Shown one piece after another: positions 45,063 to 53,054 of a DNA stretch of 64,000 bases (within the stretch, counting starts at the first letter, position 1; the number at the start of each line of letters is the position of its first letter). The stretch is from JBBSAT01 sp046351235 (lineage in GTDB: Bacteria > Myxococcota_A > Polyangia > Polyangiales > Sandaracinaceae): contig JAXLYV010000005.1 of assembly GCA_046351235.1 (NCBI GenBank), positions 1 to 64,000 on the forward strand, read 5' to 3'. Below the pieces are notes generated by a model. That model did no database searches, was not told the origin of the DNA, and saw nothing but the letters and a program-made list of their open reading frames with translations. The position numbers and the translations under genes were made by a program.

Positions 45063-46265
45063 TCAGTCGCCGTCGGCCGCGCTCGTGATGCTCAGGCCCA
45101 GCGTCGAGGCCACGTCCCCCGCGAGCTCGCGCTCGAGCAAGCCGAGCGCGTCGTACGCCGCATCGCCCGCTGCGTGGTCGCTGCCCGCGACGTAGGTCTC
45201 GAAGGGCGAGGCGAGCGGCGGGCTCTCGAGCGCCGCGAGCGTGGAGTCCGACGCGTCGAAGTACTCGATCACCTCGTCGGCCAGCATCGTGTTGCGCGTG
45301 CGCAGGAAGTCGTCCGGCGAGTGCTCCGCCACCGTCCACGCGTCGTGCGCGCCGTCCACCGCGGCGCGCATCGAGGCCACCGACGCGTGCGCGTACGGCG
45401 ACTCGATCTCGGCGCTCGACGTCGAGCGGCCCAGCGGGCCGCCGAGCCGGTGCACCTTCGTGCTCTCGACGGCGTCGCGCACGCCACCGACGAGCGCGCT
45501 CACGGCCGCCTGGTCGTTCGAGTACTGCGGGTTCGATCCACCCGTCATCGTGAACGTCGCGACGAAGTTCCCGTGGGCGGGGCTCCACGCGTCGCGCACC
45601 GCGGCCGTCTGTCGCGCGAGGTGATCGGCCACGAAGGTCGCGTACTCGCAGCGGCGCGCATCGCCCAGCGCGGCGAGCGTCATCGCGTCGTCGCTCGTGC
45701 CCGTCCAGCCCGGGTACGCGAAGAGGAGGTACTCGAGCGTGTGGAAGCCGCGGCTACCACCGCCGAGCGCGTCGACGTACGCCGCATCGAAGTGGGCGGG
45801 CGTCGCGGAGGCGAGGTTCGACTCGATCAAAGTCTCGTTGGCGGCCGTCGTGATCGCGCCCTGGCTCGAGCCGACGTCGGCGAGGTTCATCTGCGCGGCG
45901 GGCCCGAACTGGTACGCCGTGGTCCGGCGCCAGCCGACGAACGCGTCGCGCCACGCGCTGCGGGCCGCGGCGAGCGTGGTCGCGTCGGGCGCGGCGCAGA
46001 GCGCGGTCGTCGCGTCGCTCAGGTGCGCGCTCGCGGTCGCGGCGTCCTCGTAGCCCGGGACGATCACGAGCGTGGCCGTCTCGGACAGGAGCACGTCGCG
46101 GTCGTAAGGCGGATAGCTCGGGCCGTTACACGCGACGGCGGCGAGCGCCCCCGCGGCGACGATCCCCGCACCGAGCCCGAAGAGCGGCCGCCAGCGGGTG
46201 CCCGCGGAAGGAGAAAGAGGTGCGCGAGAAGACGGCATTTCGAGGCGCGAAGGCGAAGGTCCCAT
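45063..46265 (-). CDS. Imelysin-family (M75) lipoprotein
   Basis: A ~400-residue exported lipoprotein with lipobox ALAAVAC after a hydrophobic signal. GSRGFHTLEYLLF holds the GxHxxE motif diagnostic of imelysin/ICMP-like proteins, which are two-lobed helical proteins implicated in iron or haem uptake (IrpA, EfeO relatives) rather than peptide cleavage. LVIVPGYEDAATASAHL begins the first helical lobe. It is the first gene of the imelysin-TonB receptor-HTTM operon. ATG starts at 46265 and 46238 and a TTG at 46277 are all possible; 46265 is chosen. None has a strong Shine-Dalgarno. A palindromic site lies 32 bp upstream. Confidence 0.85.
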   Translation of the reverse strand: MGPSPSRLEMPSSRAPLSPSAGTRWRPLFGLGAGIVAAGALAAVACNGPSYPPYDRDVLLSETATLVIVPGYEDAATASAHLSDATTALCAAPDATTLAAARSAWRDAFVGWRRTTAYQFGPAAQMNLADVGSSQGAITTAANETLIESNLASATPAHFDAAYVDALGGGSRGFHTLEYLLFAYPGWTGTSDDAMTLAALGDARRCEYATFVADHLARQTAAVRDAWSPAHGNFVATFTMTGGSNPQYSNDQAAVSALVGGVRDAVESTKVHRLGGPLGRSTSSAEIESPYAHASVASMRAAVDGAHDAWTVAEHSPDDFLRTRNTMLADEVIEYFDASDSTLAALESPPLASPFETYVAGSDHAAGDAAYDALGLLERELAGDVASTLGLSITSAADGD

Positions 46266-46296
46266 CGGTGCGTTCAACCCCAGCTGTCCGACGTTC

Positions 46297-46321
46297 GAGC
46301 GTCAGATTGATTCTGACTCTC
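46297..46321. promoter_or_regulatory. 25-bp palindrome upstream of the imelysin operon
   Basis: GAGCGTCAGA and TCTGACTCTC form a 10-bp inverted repeat (9 of 10 matching) around a 5-base spacer. It is in the only AT-richer stretch nearby and lies 32-60 bp upstream of the likely starts, so it can overlap a promoter. It resembles iron-regulator sites only loosely (GATTCTGACTCTCATT versus Fur-like GATAATGATAATCATT). Confidence 0.55.
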
Positions 46322-46370
46322 ATTCGTCCCAGCGAGAGTTGGCCTCTATCTACGCGCCGCGCAAGCGGGA

Positions 46371-47585
46371 TCACGCGTAGACGACGCGGACGTTCTCGAT
46401 GATGTAGCGCAGCACGTCCTCGACGGTCTTCGTGTCCCGGTCCCGGACCACGGCGAACCCGTCGCCTTCGTAGCTATCGCTCTTGGGGGCGCCGATCGTC
46501 GGAAGCTTGGCTTCTTCCACGTACTTGCCGATCTTCTTGTTCACCGGGTCGGCGTTCTCGACGCGCACCACGCGGCCGTGGCCTGCGCCGCGCAGGTAGG
46601 CGCAGCCGACCGCGTACTTGCGCTCGTACGGCCCGTCGAACGCGCGGTCGACGACCGAGCGCGCCCACGCGCGGTACGGGTCCATGTCGTGGGCGAGCCC
46701 CGTCATCAGCGTGATGTTCGCGCCCGGCGGGCGCTGCGCGATCTCGCCGATCGCGAGCGAGCCATCCTGGCGGCGGAACCACTCCATGTGCGTGAAGCCG
46801 TCGTCCAGGCCGAGCGCCTTCACGGCCGCGTGGCCGATGCGCTTGGCCTCGTTCCACTCGCTGCCCGAGATGTCCCGTGGGAGCAGGCAGCACCACTGGA
46901 TCCACGGGTTCTCGAGCACCTCGAGGCAGCTCGGCAGGTACTTGCTGAGCGAGTGGAAGCGCGGCTCGCCAGCGATCGTGATCGTCTCGAAGCTGAACTC
47001 GGCGCCGCGCAGGAACTCCTCGGCGAGCATCGGGCTCTTGTCGCTCACGCGCATCGAGGCGAGCGCGCTGCGCAGCGACTCGTCGTCCTGCACGCGGAAG
47101 GTCGCCTTCGCGCCCATGCCGGCCGGCGGCTTGAGCACGATCGGGTAGCCGACCTCGCGCGCGAACGACTGTCCGCTCTCGAAGCCCGTGAGCAAGCGAT
47201 GGCGTGCGACCGGCAGCCCCGCCGCGCGGAGCGCGTCCTTCATGCGCGCCTTGTCGCGGAACAGATCGGCCGTGCGTGGATCCGTGCCCGGGATCTCGAA
47301 GTGCGCGCGGAGCTCGGCGAGCTGCACCTGCAGGGGCTCGAGGATTCCGAGGATGCGGTGCGGGCGGCCGTACTTCTTGCGGTAGTGATCGACGGCCTTC
47401 GCGAGCAGCTTCGTGTCGAGGCCGTCCTTCACGCTCACGACGTCGTCGAAGATCCTCCGGTCGCGCCCCTTCGGCTCTTCCTGGAAGATGCCGAGGAAGC
47501 GCACGTCCTCGAGCTTCGCGGCGGCGCGCGCGAAGCGCATGGTGGTCTCGAGCGGGAAGGGGGCGACGAAGAGGATGTTCCGCAT
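46371..47585 (-). CDS. ATP-grasp domain ligase
   Basis: A 404-residue ATP-grasp enzyme of the amino-acid/peptide ligase (carnosine-synthase-like) type. MRNILFVAPFPLETTMRFAR begins the N-lobe; YPIVLKPPAGMGAKATFRVQ is the ATP-binding lysine and glycine loop; FAREVGYPI, SFETITIAG and EIAQRPPGANITLMTG supply the Mg-ligand Glu/Asn region. It should form an amide bond between a carboxylate and an amine with ATP; the partners are unknown. It follows the exported-pirin gene by 14 bp in the same direction. ATP-grasp enzymes act on peptides in several RiPP systems, but this gene is on the opposite strand from the nearby Hxs cluster, so a link is only speculation. Confidence 0.82.
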   Translation of the reverse strand: MRNILFVAPFPLETTMRFARAAAKLEDVRFLGIFQEEPKGRDRRIFDDVVSVKDGLDTKLLAKAVDHYRKKYGRPHRILGILEPLQVQLAELRAHFEIPGTDPRTADLFRDKARMKDALRAAGLPVARHRLLTGFESGQSFAREVGYPIVLKPPAGMGAKATFRVQDDESLRSALASMRVSDKSPMLAEEFLRGAEFSFETITIAGEPRFHSLSKYLPSCLEVLENPWIQWCCLLPRDISGSEWNEAKRIGHAAVKALGLDDGFTHMEWFRRQDGSLAIGEIAQRPPGANITLMTGLAHDMDPYRAWARSVVDRAFDGPYERKYAVGCAYLRGAGHGRVVRVENADPVNKKIGKYVEEAKLPTIGAPKSDSYEGDGFAVVRDRDTKTVEDVLRYIIENVRVVYA

Positions 47586-47599
47586 CTGCGGAACGGAGA

Positions 47600-48562
47600 T
47601 TATCCGAGCCGGCCGGCGCGGTAATCCGCAAACGCCTGCTCGATCTCTTCCTGCGTCGTCATCACGAAGGGGCCGCCGTGGGCGATGGGCTCGCGGATCG
47701 GAGCGCCGGCGAGGAAGAGCAGCTGCGAGGGCCGCTCGCTCCGGATGCGCACCCGCTCGCCGCGCGATTCGAGCTGCGCGAGCGCGCCCTCGGGGACGAC
47801 CTCCTCGCGGCTCCCGATGCGCGGCGATCCCTCGGCCGCCAGCAAGAAGGCCGCGTGATCGCGCGGGATCGCGAGCTCCACGTCCTCGCCCGCCGCCATG
47901 CGCAGCGTCGCGAGCACGGGCTGCGTCGTGCGCGTCGCGACCGGGCCGCGCGCGCCGAGCAGCTCGCCGGCGATCACGCGCATCGCGCCGCCCGCGTCGA
48001 GCGCGACCTCGGGAACGCGGTCGGGCGTGATCTCTTCGTAGGCCGCGGGCTGCCACTTCTCGGCGCGCGGGAGGTTCACCCAGAGCTGGAAGCCGAAGAC
48101 CTCGGTGCTGCCCGGATCGTTCTCGGGCATCTCGCTGTGCACGATCCCGGCGCCCGCGGTCATCCACTGCGCGCCGCCGGGCACCACGAGGCCGCCGCCG
48201 CCGTGGCTGTCCCGATGGCGGAAGCGGCCGTTCAGCATGATCGACACGGTCTCGAAGCCGCGGTGCGGATGGCTCGGAAAGCCGCGCTCGTAGTCGGCGG
48301 GACGGCTCGAGTGGATCTCGTCCAGCAAGACGAAGGGATCGAGCGCCTCGAGCGCCGCCGTCGCCGTGTGGCGCGTGAGCGAGACGCCGGCGCCGTCCAC
48401 GGAGTGGCGTGCCTCGACGAGGCTCGCGATGCCGCGCGAGCCGATCGCGTGCCCACTGCCGCTCGCCGGCACGGCCCGCAGCCGCGCGCTCTCCGGCGCA
48501 CATCCGATCGTCCCGAGCGCGATCGCGCCCGCTGCCCCGGTGAGAAGAGAGCGTCGCTTCAT
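47600..48562 (-). CDS. Exported pirin-family protein
   Basis: A 320-residue bicupin. HPHRGFETVSIMLNGRFRHRDSHG is the pirin metal-binding segment, with IVHSEMP and the FQLWVNLP motif also kept; the four metal ligands (three His, one Glu) are present in this region. The C-terminal cupin carries FLAGAPIREPIAHGGPFVM, the family's ending. Pirins are normally cytoplasmic; this one begins MKRRSLLTGAAGAIALGTIGC, a twin-arginine-like signal with a lipobox, so it should be an exported lipoprotein. Some pirins are quercetin dioxygenases; no substrate is evident. It precedes the ATP-grasp gene. Confidence 0.85.
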   Translation of the reverse strand: MKRRSLLTGAAGAIALGTIGCAPESARLRAVPASGSGHAIGSRGIASLVEARHSVDGAGVSLTRHTATAALEALDPFVLLDEIHSSRPADYERGFPSHPHRGFETVSIMLNGRFRHRDSHGGGGLVVPGGAQWMTAGAGIVHSEMPENDPGSTEVFGFQLWVNLPRAEKWQPAAYEEITPDRVPEVALDAGGAMRVIAGELLGARGPVATRTTQPVLATLRMAAGEDVELAIPRDHAAFLLAAEGSPRIGSREEVVPEGALAQLESRGERVRIRSERPSQLLFLAGAPIREPIAHGGPFVMTTQEEIEQAFADYRAGRLG

Positions 48563-48669
48563 CGGTGGCCGAAGTGTAGCGCGCGCGGCGCGCGGGGCAC
48601 GGCGGCGCCTGCGCTCGGTCCGCGGCGAATTTGACGAGAGGCCCCTCCGTCCGCAGCCTGTATCCCGTG

Positions 48670-50049
48670 GTGAGCGGCTCGCGCGGTCGGTCTTGGGCGT
48701 GGCGTGCGTTGGGCGCGGTGCTCGCGCTCGGCGGCGCCTCGCTCGTCACGCACGCGCCCTCGCGCGCCGCCGTGGCGCAGCAGGTCGAGGCGTCCGTCGT
48801 GCCGATGACGACGAGCGCGAGCGAGGCCGCGACCGCGATCGCCTCCGAGTCGACCTCGATCGAGCTCGCGCCGCCGGCGCCCGTCTGGCCACTCGACGAG
48901 GACGGCCATCCCATCTACGGCGTCGACATCGACATCGAGGATCCGAGCGGCAGCGCGCTCCGGGCGTTCCACGCCTCGCTCCGGCGCGCCGCCACCGGCG
49001 AAGGCCAGTCGCGCGTCGTCTTCTACGGCGCTTCGCACGTCGCGGCCGACCTCTACACCGGCACCGTGCGCCGCTTGCTCCAGTCGCGCTTCGGCGACGC
49101 CGGCCACGGCTTCGTGCTCCCGGTCGAGCCCTGGCCGAGCTACCGCGTCTCCGATCTCGACGTGACGTCGAACTACCGCCGCTGGGACATCCTGCGGGTG
49201 CGCGTCGGTCAGACCGAGCCGCAGCTCTACGGCGTGATGGGCGTGACGCTCACCACCGACGCGCCGCACGCGTGGGGCCGCATCGACACCGAAGCCCAGC
49301 CTGCCAGCCGCTTCGAGCTCTGGTACGCGCACCGCCCCGACGGCGGCACGATCGATCTGCTCGTCGACGGCCGTCTCGACCGTCGCCTCAACACGCGCGC
49401 CGACTCGACCGACGCCGGCTACGCCGTCGTCACCACCGAAGACCGCCCGCACACTTTCGAGATCCGCACGCGCGGCGACGGCACCGTGACCGTCTACGGC
49501 GCGACCGTCGAGCGCGAGCGCCCGGGCGTGATCGTCGATGCGCTCGGCATCAATGGTGCCCGCGCCGCCTCGCAGCTGCTCTGGAACTCCGACCTGCAGG
49601 CGGAGCAGCTCCGCCGGCGCATGCCCGATCTCGTCGTGCTCGCCTACGGCACGAACGAGAGCGGCGACGACGATCAGCCCATCGACGAGTACGAGCACGA
49701 GGTGCGCGCCGTCCTCGGGCGCATCCAATCGGCCGTTCCGACCGCCTCGTGCCTGCTCGTGGGCCCGAGCGATCGTCCGATCGTGCACCGTGACGGCTCG
49801 TTCGAGCCCCGCCCGCGCACGGCCCAGGTCGTGGAGGCCCAGCGGCGGGTCGCCCGGGACTACGGCTGCGGCTTCTTCGATCTGGTCCGGTTCGGGGGCG
49901 GTGAGGGCCACATGATGGAGTGGGCAGCCGCGGATCCGCCCTGGGCACAGTCGGATCACGTGCACTACACGATCCGCGGCTACACCCGCCTGGGCGAGGT
50001 GGTCGCGAACGCGCTGGTCGCCGGGTACGAGGGGCCCCAGGCGCTCTGA
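48670..50049 (+). CDS. Exported SGNH/GDSL-type hydrolase
   Basis: A 459-residue exported protein. From GTG 48670 a signal peptide (WAWRALGAVLALGGASLVTH) is followed by an Ala/Ser/Glu-rich linker and a two-part SGNH fold: block I FYGASHVA (Ser122, GAS instead of GDS), block III YGTNES (Asn329), and block V DHVHY (Asp429, His432), with an inserted beta domain (PASRFELWYAHRPDGG) between blocks as in the peptidoglycan O-acyl-esterase/alginate-acetylase relatives. It should cleave or transfer an acyl ester outside the cytoplasm. TTG 48631 and GTG 48667 are other possible starts. It lies 91 bp before the Hxs cluster in the same direction and might belong to it. Confidence 0.8.
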   Translation: MSGSRGRSWAWRALGAVLALGGASLVTHAPSRAAVAQQVEASVVPMTTSASEAATAIASESTSIELAPPAPVWPLDEDGHPIYGVDIDIEDPSGSALRAFHASLRRAATGEGQSRVVFYGASHVAADLYTGTVRRLLQSRFGDAGHGFVLPVEPWPSYRVSDLDVTSNYRRWDILRVRVGQTEPQLYGVMGVTLTTDAPHAWGRIDTEAQPASRFELWYAHRPDGGTIDLLVDGRLDRRLNTRADSTDAGYAVVTTEDRPHTFEIRTRGDGTVTVYGATVERERPGVIVDALGINGARAASQLLWNSDLQAEQLRRRMPDLVVLAYGTNESGDDDQPIDEYEHEVRAVLGRIQSAVPTASCLLVGPSDRPIVHRDGSFEPRPRTAQVVEAQRRVARDYGCGFFDLVRFGGGEGHMMEWAAADPPWAQSDHVHYTIRGYTRLGEVVANALVAGYEGPQAL

Positions 50050-50140
50050 AGGCTCTCGGCCGCGTGCCTCTTCCCCCTGAGGCGCGGGTCGGCGTATCCT
50101 GGAACGGCATCGAGGGCGCTCGACGCTACGGAGTCACGAC

Positions 50141-50686
50141 ATGCAACGAAGGACGTTCTTCGGTCTCGTGGGTGCGGGTGCTGCGACCGCAGCGATGTGG
50201 AGTGGAGCGCACGTCTCCGGGATCGCCGATCGCGCGCGCTCAGGTGACGCGCGGTCGACCTCCCTCGAGTTCCTCTTCGCGCCGCTGGTCGGTCGGCCGC
50301 TCTCGCTGGGCTATCGCCTCGAGTCGGTCTCCGAGGTCGAGCTCGGCTCGGCGCGCGTGACGCTGGTCGGCGCCGACGGGGCGCGCGCCATCGTCCAGGT
50401 CTTCCGCCGCTCGCAGGTCTCGTCGGGGCTCGCGTCGACGCGCCTGCTCGATCTGCGCTGGATGAACGGCGCCGACGGCGCTGCGCAGACCCACGAGCAG
50501 GCAGGTCTGGCGGTGATGGGGCTCGCGGCGCGGCTGCGTCGCGTCGAGACCGCCGCGCTCGAGGCCGGCCTCTCGCGCCCGCAGCGCACCGCGCTCCGCG
50601 CGCTCCAGACGCACGAGCAGCGGCTCGCGACGCACGGCGGCTTCGTCGCGATGCGCCGTGACTCCGCCGAGGAGGAGCGCGCGTGA
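50141..50686 (+). CDS. Twin-arginine exported protein heading the Hxs cluster
   Basis: A 181-residue protein of unknown family. MQRRTFFGLVGAGAAT is a Tat signal, with cleavage expected near SGAHVSG. The mature part is beta-rich (LEFLFAPLVGRPLSLGYRLE, LGSARVTLVGADGARAIVQV) and then alpha-helical, with two helical segments (QAGLAVMGLAARLRRVETAA and RTALRALQTHEQRLATHGGF). No cofactor motif is seen. Its stop overlaps the HxsD1 start in a GTGA, which ties it to the radical SAM cluster. Being exported and folded before export, it may act on, anchor or escort the modified peptide; that is inference. It begins 91 bp after the SGNH hydrolase. Confidence 0.75.
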   Translation: MQRRTFFGLVGAGAATAAMWSGAHVSGIADRARSGDARSTSLEFLFAPLVGRPLSLGYRLESVSEVELGSARVTLVGADGARAIVQVFRRSQVSSGLASTRLLDLRWMNGADGAAQTHEQAGLAVMGLAARLRRVETAALEAGLSRPQRTALRALQTHEQRLATHGGFVAMRRDSAEEERA

Positions 50687-51147
50687 CCGAGCCGGCCGCC
50701 ACGACGGCGGACTTCGAGTACGAGCTCTCCGAGCGCCAGATCCGGTTCGTGATCGACGAGACCGTCTATCCGCGGGATGCGATCTTCGGGGCCGCCTACA
50801 TCTTCATCGACCGATGCTACGTGCTCCTCGATCGCCCGGGCGACCAGAAGGTCTCGGTCCGGCTGCGCTCGAAGGGCCCGGCGACGGAGGCCGACCTCGA
50901 GGCTCTCGCGGGGGAGCTCGCGAACGAGCTCTTGAACCAGGTGCTCCGTCTCCGCGTGGGCGAGTCCACGGCGCGGATCCGCGAGTACTACATGGCGCGC
51001 GCGTTCTTCGCCTCGGAGGGCAAGAGCACGATCGATCAGCTCTTGGCCGAGCTCGACGCCGAAGAGATGGCGGAGGCACCGCTCGAGGTGCCCGTGCCGT
51101 GGGAGAAGCCGAGCAAGCCTGCCGGCGAGGAAAAGAGCGGTGGCTGA
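50683..51147 (+). CDS. HxsD-type protein of the His-Xaa-Ser system
   Basis: A 154-residue soluble protein. YPRDAIFGAAYIFIDRCYVL (residues 29-48) and NELLNQVLRLRVGES (81-95) match the HxsD family, whose members have a Y-x-R-x-A-x(2)-AAY-x-F-x-DRCY core and an LLN-x-x-LR motif. HxsD accompanies the radical SAM enzymes HxsB/HxsC and is thought to help present the substrate peptide; its biochemical role is not established. After residue 115 comes an acidic tail ending in a Lys-rich segment. GAGGAGGAG at 50668-50676 precedes the GTG at 50683. The gene overlaps the Tat gene by 4 bp and the second HxsD by 8 bp. Confidence 0.82.
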   Translation: MTEPAATTADFEYELSERQIRFVIDETVYPRDAIFGAAYIFIDRCYVLLDRPGDQKVSVRLRSKGPATEADLEALAGELANELLNQVLRLRVGESTARIREYYMARAFFASEGKSTIDQLLAELDAEEMAEAPLEVPVPWEKPSKPAGEEKSGG

Positions 51148-51391
51148 GGCGAGCGCGCCGCCTGCGGGCGAGCTGGTGCGCTTCCATCGCTCGATCTACG
51201 CGCGCGAGGCGGTCGAAGAGGCGGTGAAGGCGTTCGCCGATCTCGCGACGATTCGGCTGATCGACAACCCCGACGACTTCCTCGTCAGCATCGAGCAGCC
51301 GCGCGCGAACGTCGCGGCCGTGCTCGCCGACGAGCTCGCCAACTTCGCGCTCGCCGAGACGGTGGCGCGCACGCGCACGGTGACCCGATGA
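51140..51391 (+). CDS. Short HxsD-like paralogue
   Basis: An 83-residue protein from GTG 51140, overlapping HxsD1 by 8 bp and HxsB by 4 bp (ATGA). RSIYAREAVEEAVKAFADLA and VLADELANFALAETVARTRT parallel the Y-x-R-x-A core and the LANELLN-x-x-LR helix of the larger HxsD, so it looks like a shortened, diverged second copy. The DRCY aromatic/Cys signature is lost. A heterodimer with HxsD1, or one copy per precursor or enzyme, is possible. GAGGAAAAG supplies a ribosome-binding site. It was short enough to be missed by many gene callers. Confidence 0.75.
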   Translation: MAEASAPPAGELVRFHRSIYAREAVEEAVKAFADLATIRLIDNPDDFLVSIEQPRANVAAVLADELANFALAETVARTRTVTR

Positions 51392-52956
51392 GCACGACCG
51401 CTTCGCCTGCCAAGACGCGCACGGTCAGCGCGCGTCGCCTCCCTCTCGTGACCGACGGCCTGGCCTTCTTCCGCTGGGGCGAGGTCGCGGGCCGCATGAT
51501 CGTCACGAACGACGCGGGACAGTGGCACCTGCTCGACAAGGCCGACTTCGAGAAGCTCCTCGCGGGGCAGCTCGTCGAAGGGCATCCCGAGCACGCGGCG
51601 CTGCGCGCCAAGGGCTTCTTGCGCGACGGCCTCGACGTCGACGACCTCGCGGCGCGCGTGCGTCGCAAGAAGTCGTTCCTCTCGTACGGGCCGCACCTGC
51701 ACATCGTCATCACGACGCTTCGCTGCAACCAGAGCTGCAAGTACTGCCACGCGTCGCGCACCGACATGGATCGCGTCGACACGGACATGTCGCTCGCGAC
51801 GGCCAAGAAGGTCGTCGACCACGCGATGCAGTCGACGTCGCCGGCGATCAACTTCGAGTTCCAGGGCGGCGAGCCCACCGCGAACTTCGACGCGATCAAG
51901 TTCATCGTCGAGTACAGCCGCGAGAAGAACAAGGTCGAGAAGAAGGAGCTCGTGCACTCCCTCGTCACGAACATGACGTTCATGACGGAGGAGAAAGCCG
52001 AGTGGCTCATCGCGAACGACGTGCTCGTGTGCACCTCGCTCGACGGCCCGCAGCACGTGCACGACTGGAACCGCGCCTGGAAGCAGAGCCCGGACAACGT
52101 GCACGATCAGGGGTGGAAGGGCAGCAAGGCCGGCGCCTACGAGACGGTGCGGCACTGGATCGCGTACTTCAACCGTCGCTACGTCGAGCTCGGGCGCGAC
52201 CCGCAGCTCTGGCACGTCGACGCGCTGATGACGACGACGAAGAAGACGCTCGAGAGCTGGAAGGAGGTCGTCGACCTCTACGCCGAGCTCGGGATGCACA
52301 CGATCCACCTGCGCCCGCTCAACCCGTACGGGTTCGCGCTCGCGACGTGGAAGGCGATCGGCTACACGCCGCTCGAGTACCTCGACTTCTACGCGAAGGC
52401 GCTCGACTACATCATCCAGCTCAACCGCGAGAAGAACATCACGTTCGTCGAGGGAACCGCGGCGACGTTCCTCGCGAAGATTCTCACCGGCGACGACCCC
52501 AACTTCGTCGACATCCGATCCCCTTGTGGCGCGGGCACCGGCCAGGTCGCCTACAACTACGACGGCAAGCTGTTCACCTGCGACGAGGCGCGGATGACGG
52601 CCGCGATGGGCAACGATCTGTTCCAGATCGGCGAGGTCGGGAGCACGACCTACTCCGAGATGATCCAGCACCCGACCGTCCGCGCGATGGCGGTGGCCTC
52701 GCTCCAGGACTCGCTCCCGGGCTGCCACACGTGCTGGAACAAGCCCTTCTGCGGCGTGTGCCCGATGCATAACTACATGAAACAAGGCGATATCTTCGGG
52801 CAGCGCCCGACCTCGCCGAAGTGCAAGGAGCACTACACGATCGCGACGCTGCTCTTCGAGCGGCTCGCGAACGACCCGAGCGGCGAGATCGAGGCGATGT
52901 TCCGCCGCTGGATCTTGACGCGGCCACGCGAGCAAGGGCAGAGCTGCGCGGTCTGA
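51388..52956 (+). CDS. Radical SAM maturase, HxsB type (with SPASM-like C-terminus)
   Basis: A 522-residue radical SAM enzyme. The N-terminal ~95 residues (AGRMIVTNDAGQWHLLDKAD) look like the pre-domain of HxsB, possibly a precursor-recognition fold. The [4Fe-4S]-AdoMet site is TTLRCNQSCKYC with Cys113, Cys117 and Cys120; EFQGGEPTANF is the glycine motif. The C-terminus holds further Cys (380, 398) and Cys446-x2-Cys449-x5-Cys455-x2-Cys458, a SPASM-type auxiliary cluster region (GCHTCWNKPFCGVCPMH). Such enzymes install thioether, C-C or other cross-links in peptides. It is the largest enzyme of the cluster and overlaps the short HxsD by 4 bp. Confidence 0.88.
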   Translation: MSTTASPAKTRTVSARRLPLVTDGLAFFRWGEVAGRMIVTNDAGQWHLLDKADFEKLLAGQLVEGHPEHAALRAKGFLRDGLDVDDLAARVRRKKSFLSYGPHLHIVITTLRCNQSCKYCHASRTDMDRVDTDMSLATAKKVVDHAMQSTSPAINFEFQGGEPTANFDAIKFIVEYSREKNKVEKKELVHSLVTNMTFMTEEKAEWLIANDVLVCTSLDGPQHVHDWNRAWKQSPDNVHDQGWKGSKAGAYETVRHWIAYFNRRYVELGRDPQLWHVDALMTTTKKTLESWKEVVDLYAELGMHTIHLRPLNPYGFALATWKAIGYTPLEYLDFYAKALDYIIQLNREKNITFVEGTAATFLAKILTGDDPNFVDIRSPCGAGTGQVAYNYDGKLFTCDEARMTAAMGNDLFQIGEVGSTTYSEMIQHPTVRAMAVASLQDSLPGCHTCWNKPFCGVCPMHNYMKQGDIFGQRPTSPKCKEHYTIATLLFERLANDPSGEIEAMFRRWILTRPREQGQSCAV

Positions 52957-53007
52957 CGGGTCCCTTGCCGGGGAAAGCGGCTGCGGGGGCCTTCCTCCGA
53001 GACGCCA

Positions 53008-53038
53008 TTGCAGGTACTCTGTGTCTGGGCTCATGCTA
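53008..53038 (+). promoter_or_regulatory. Candidate internal promoter before the precursor gene
   Basis: TTGCAG at 53008-53013 and CATGCT at 53032-53037 (18-bp spacer) lie in a 98-bp gap that is clearly less GC-rich than its surroundings, the only sizeable gap inside the cluster. A separate promoter would let the precursor be made in excess of the enzymes. The -10 element is poor. Confidence 0.35.
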
Positions 53039-53054
53039 GAAGCGAGGAGCAGTC

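Noticed and set aside
46297..46321. Classic Fur box upstream of imelysin
   Set aside because: The palindrome is real but its arms do not match the GATAATGATAATCATTATC consensus closely enough to name the regulator.
46371..47585. ATP-grasp ligase as part of the Hxs pathway
   Set aside because: It is on the opposite strand, paired with pirin, and separated by the SGNH gene; only proximity suggests a link.
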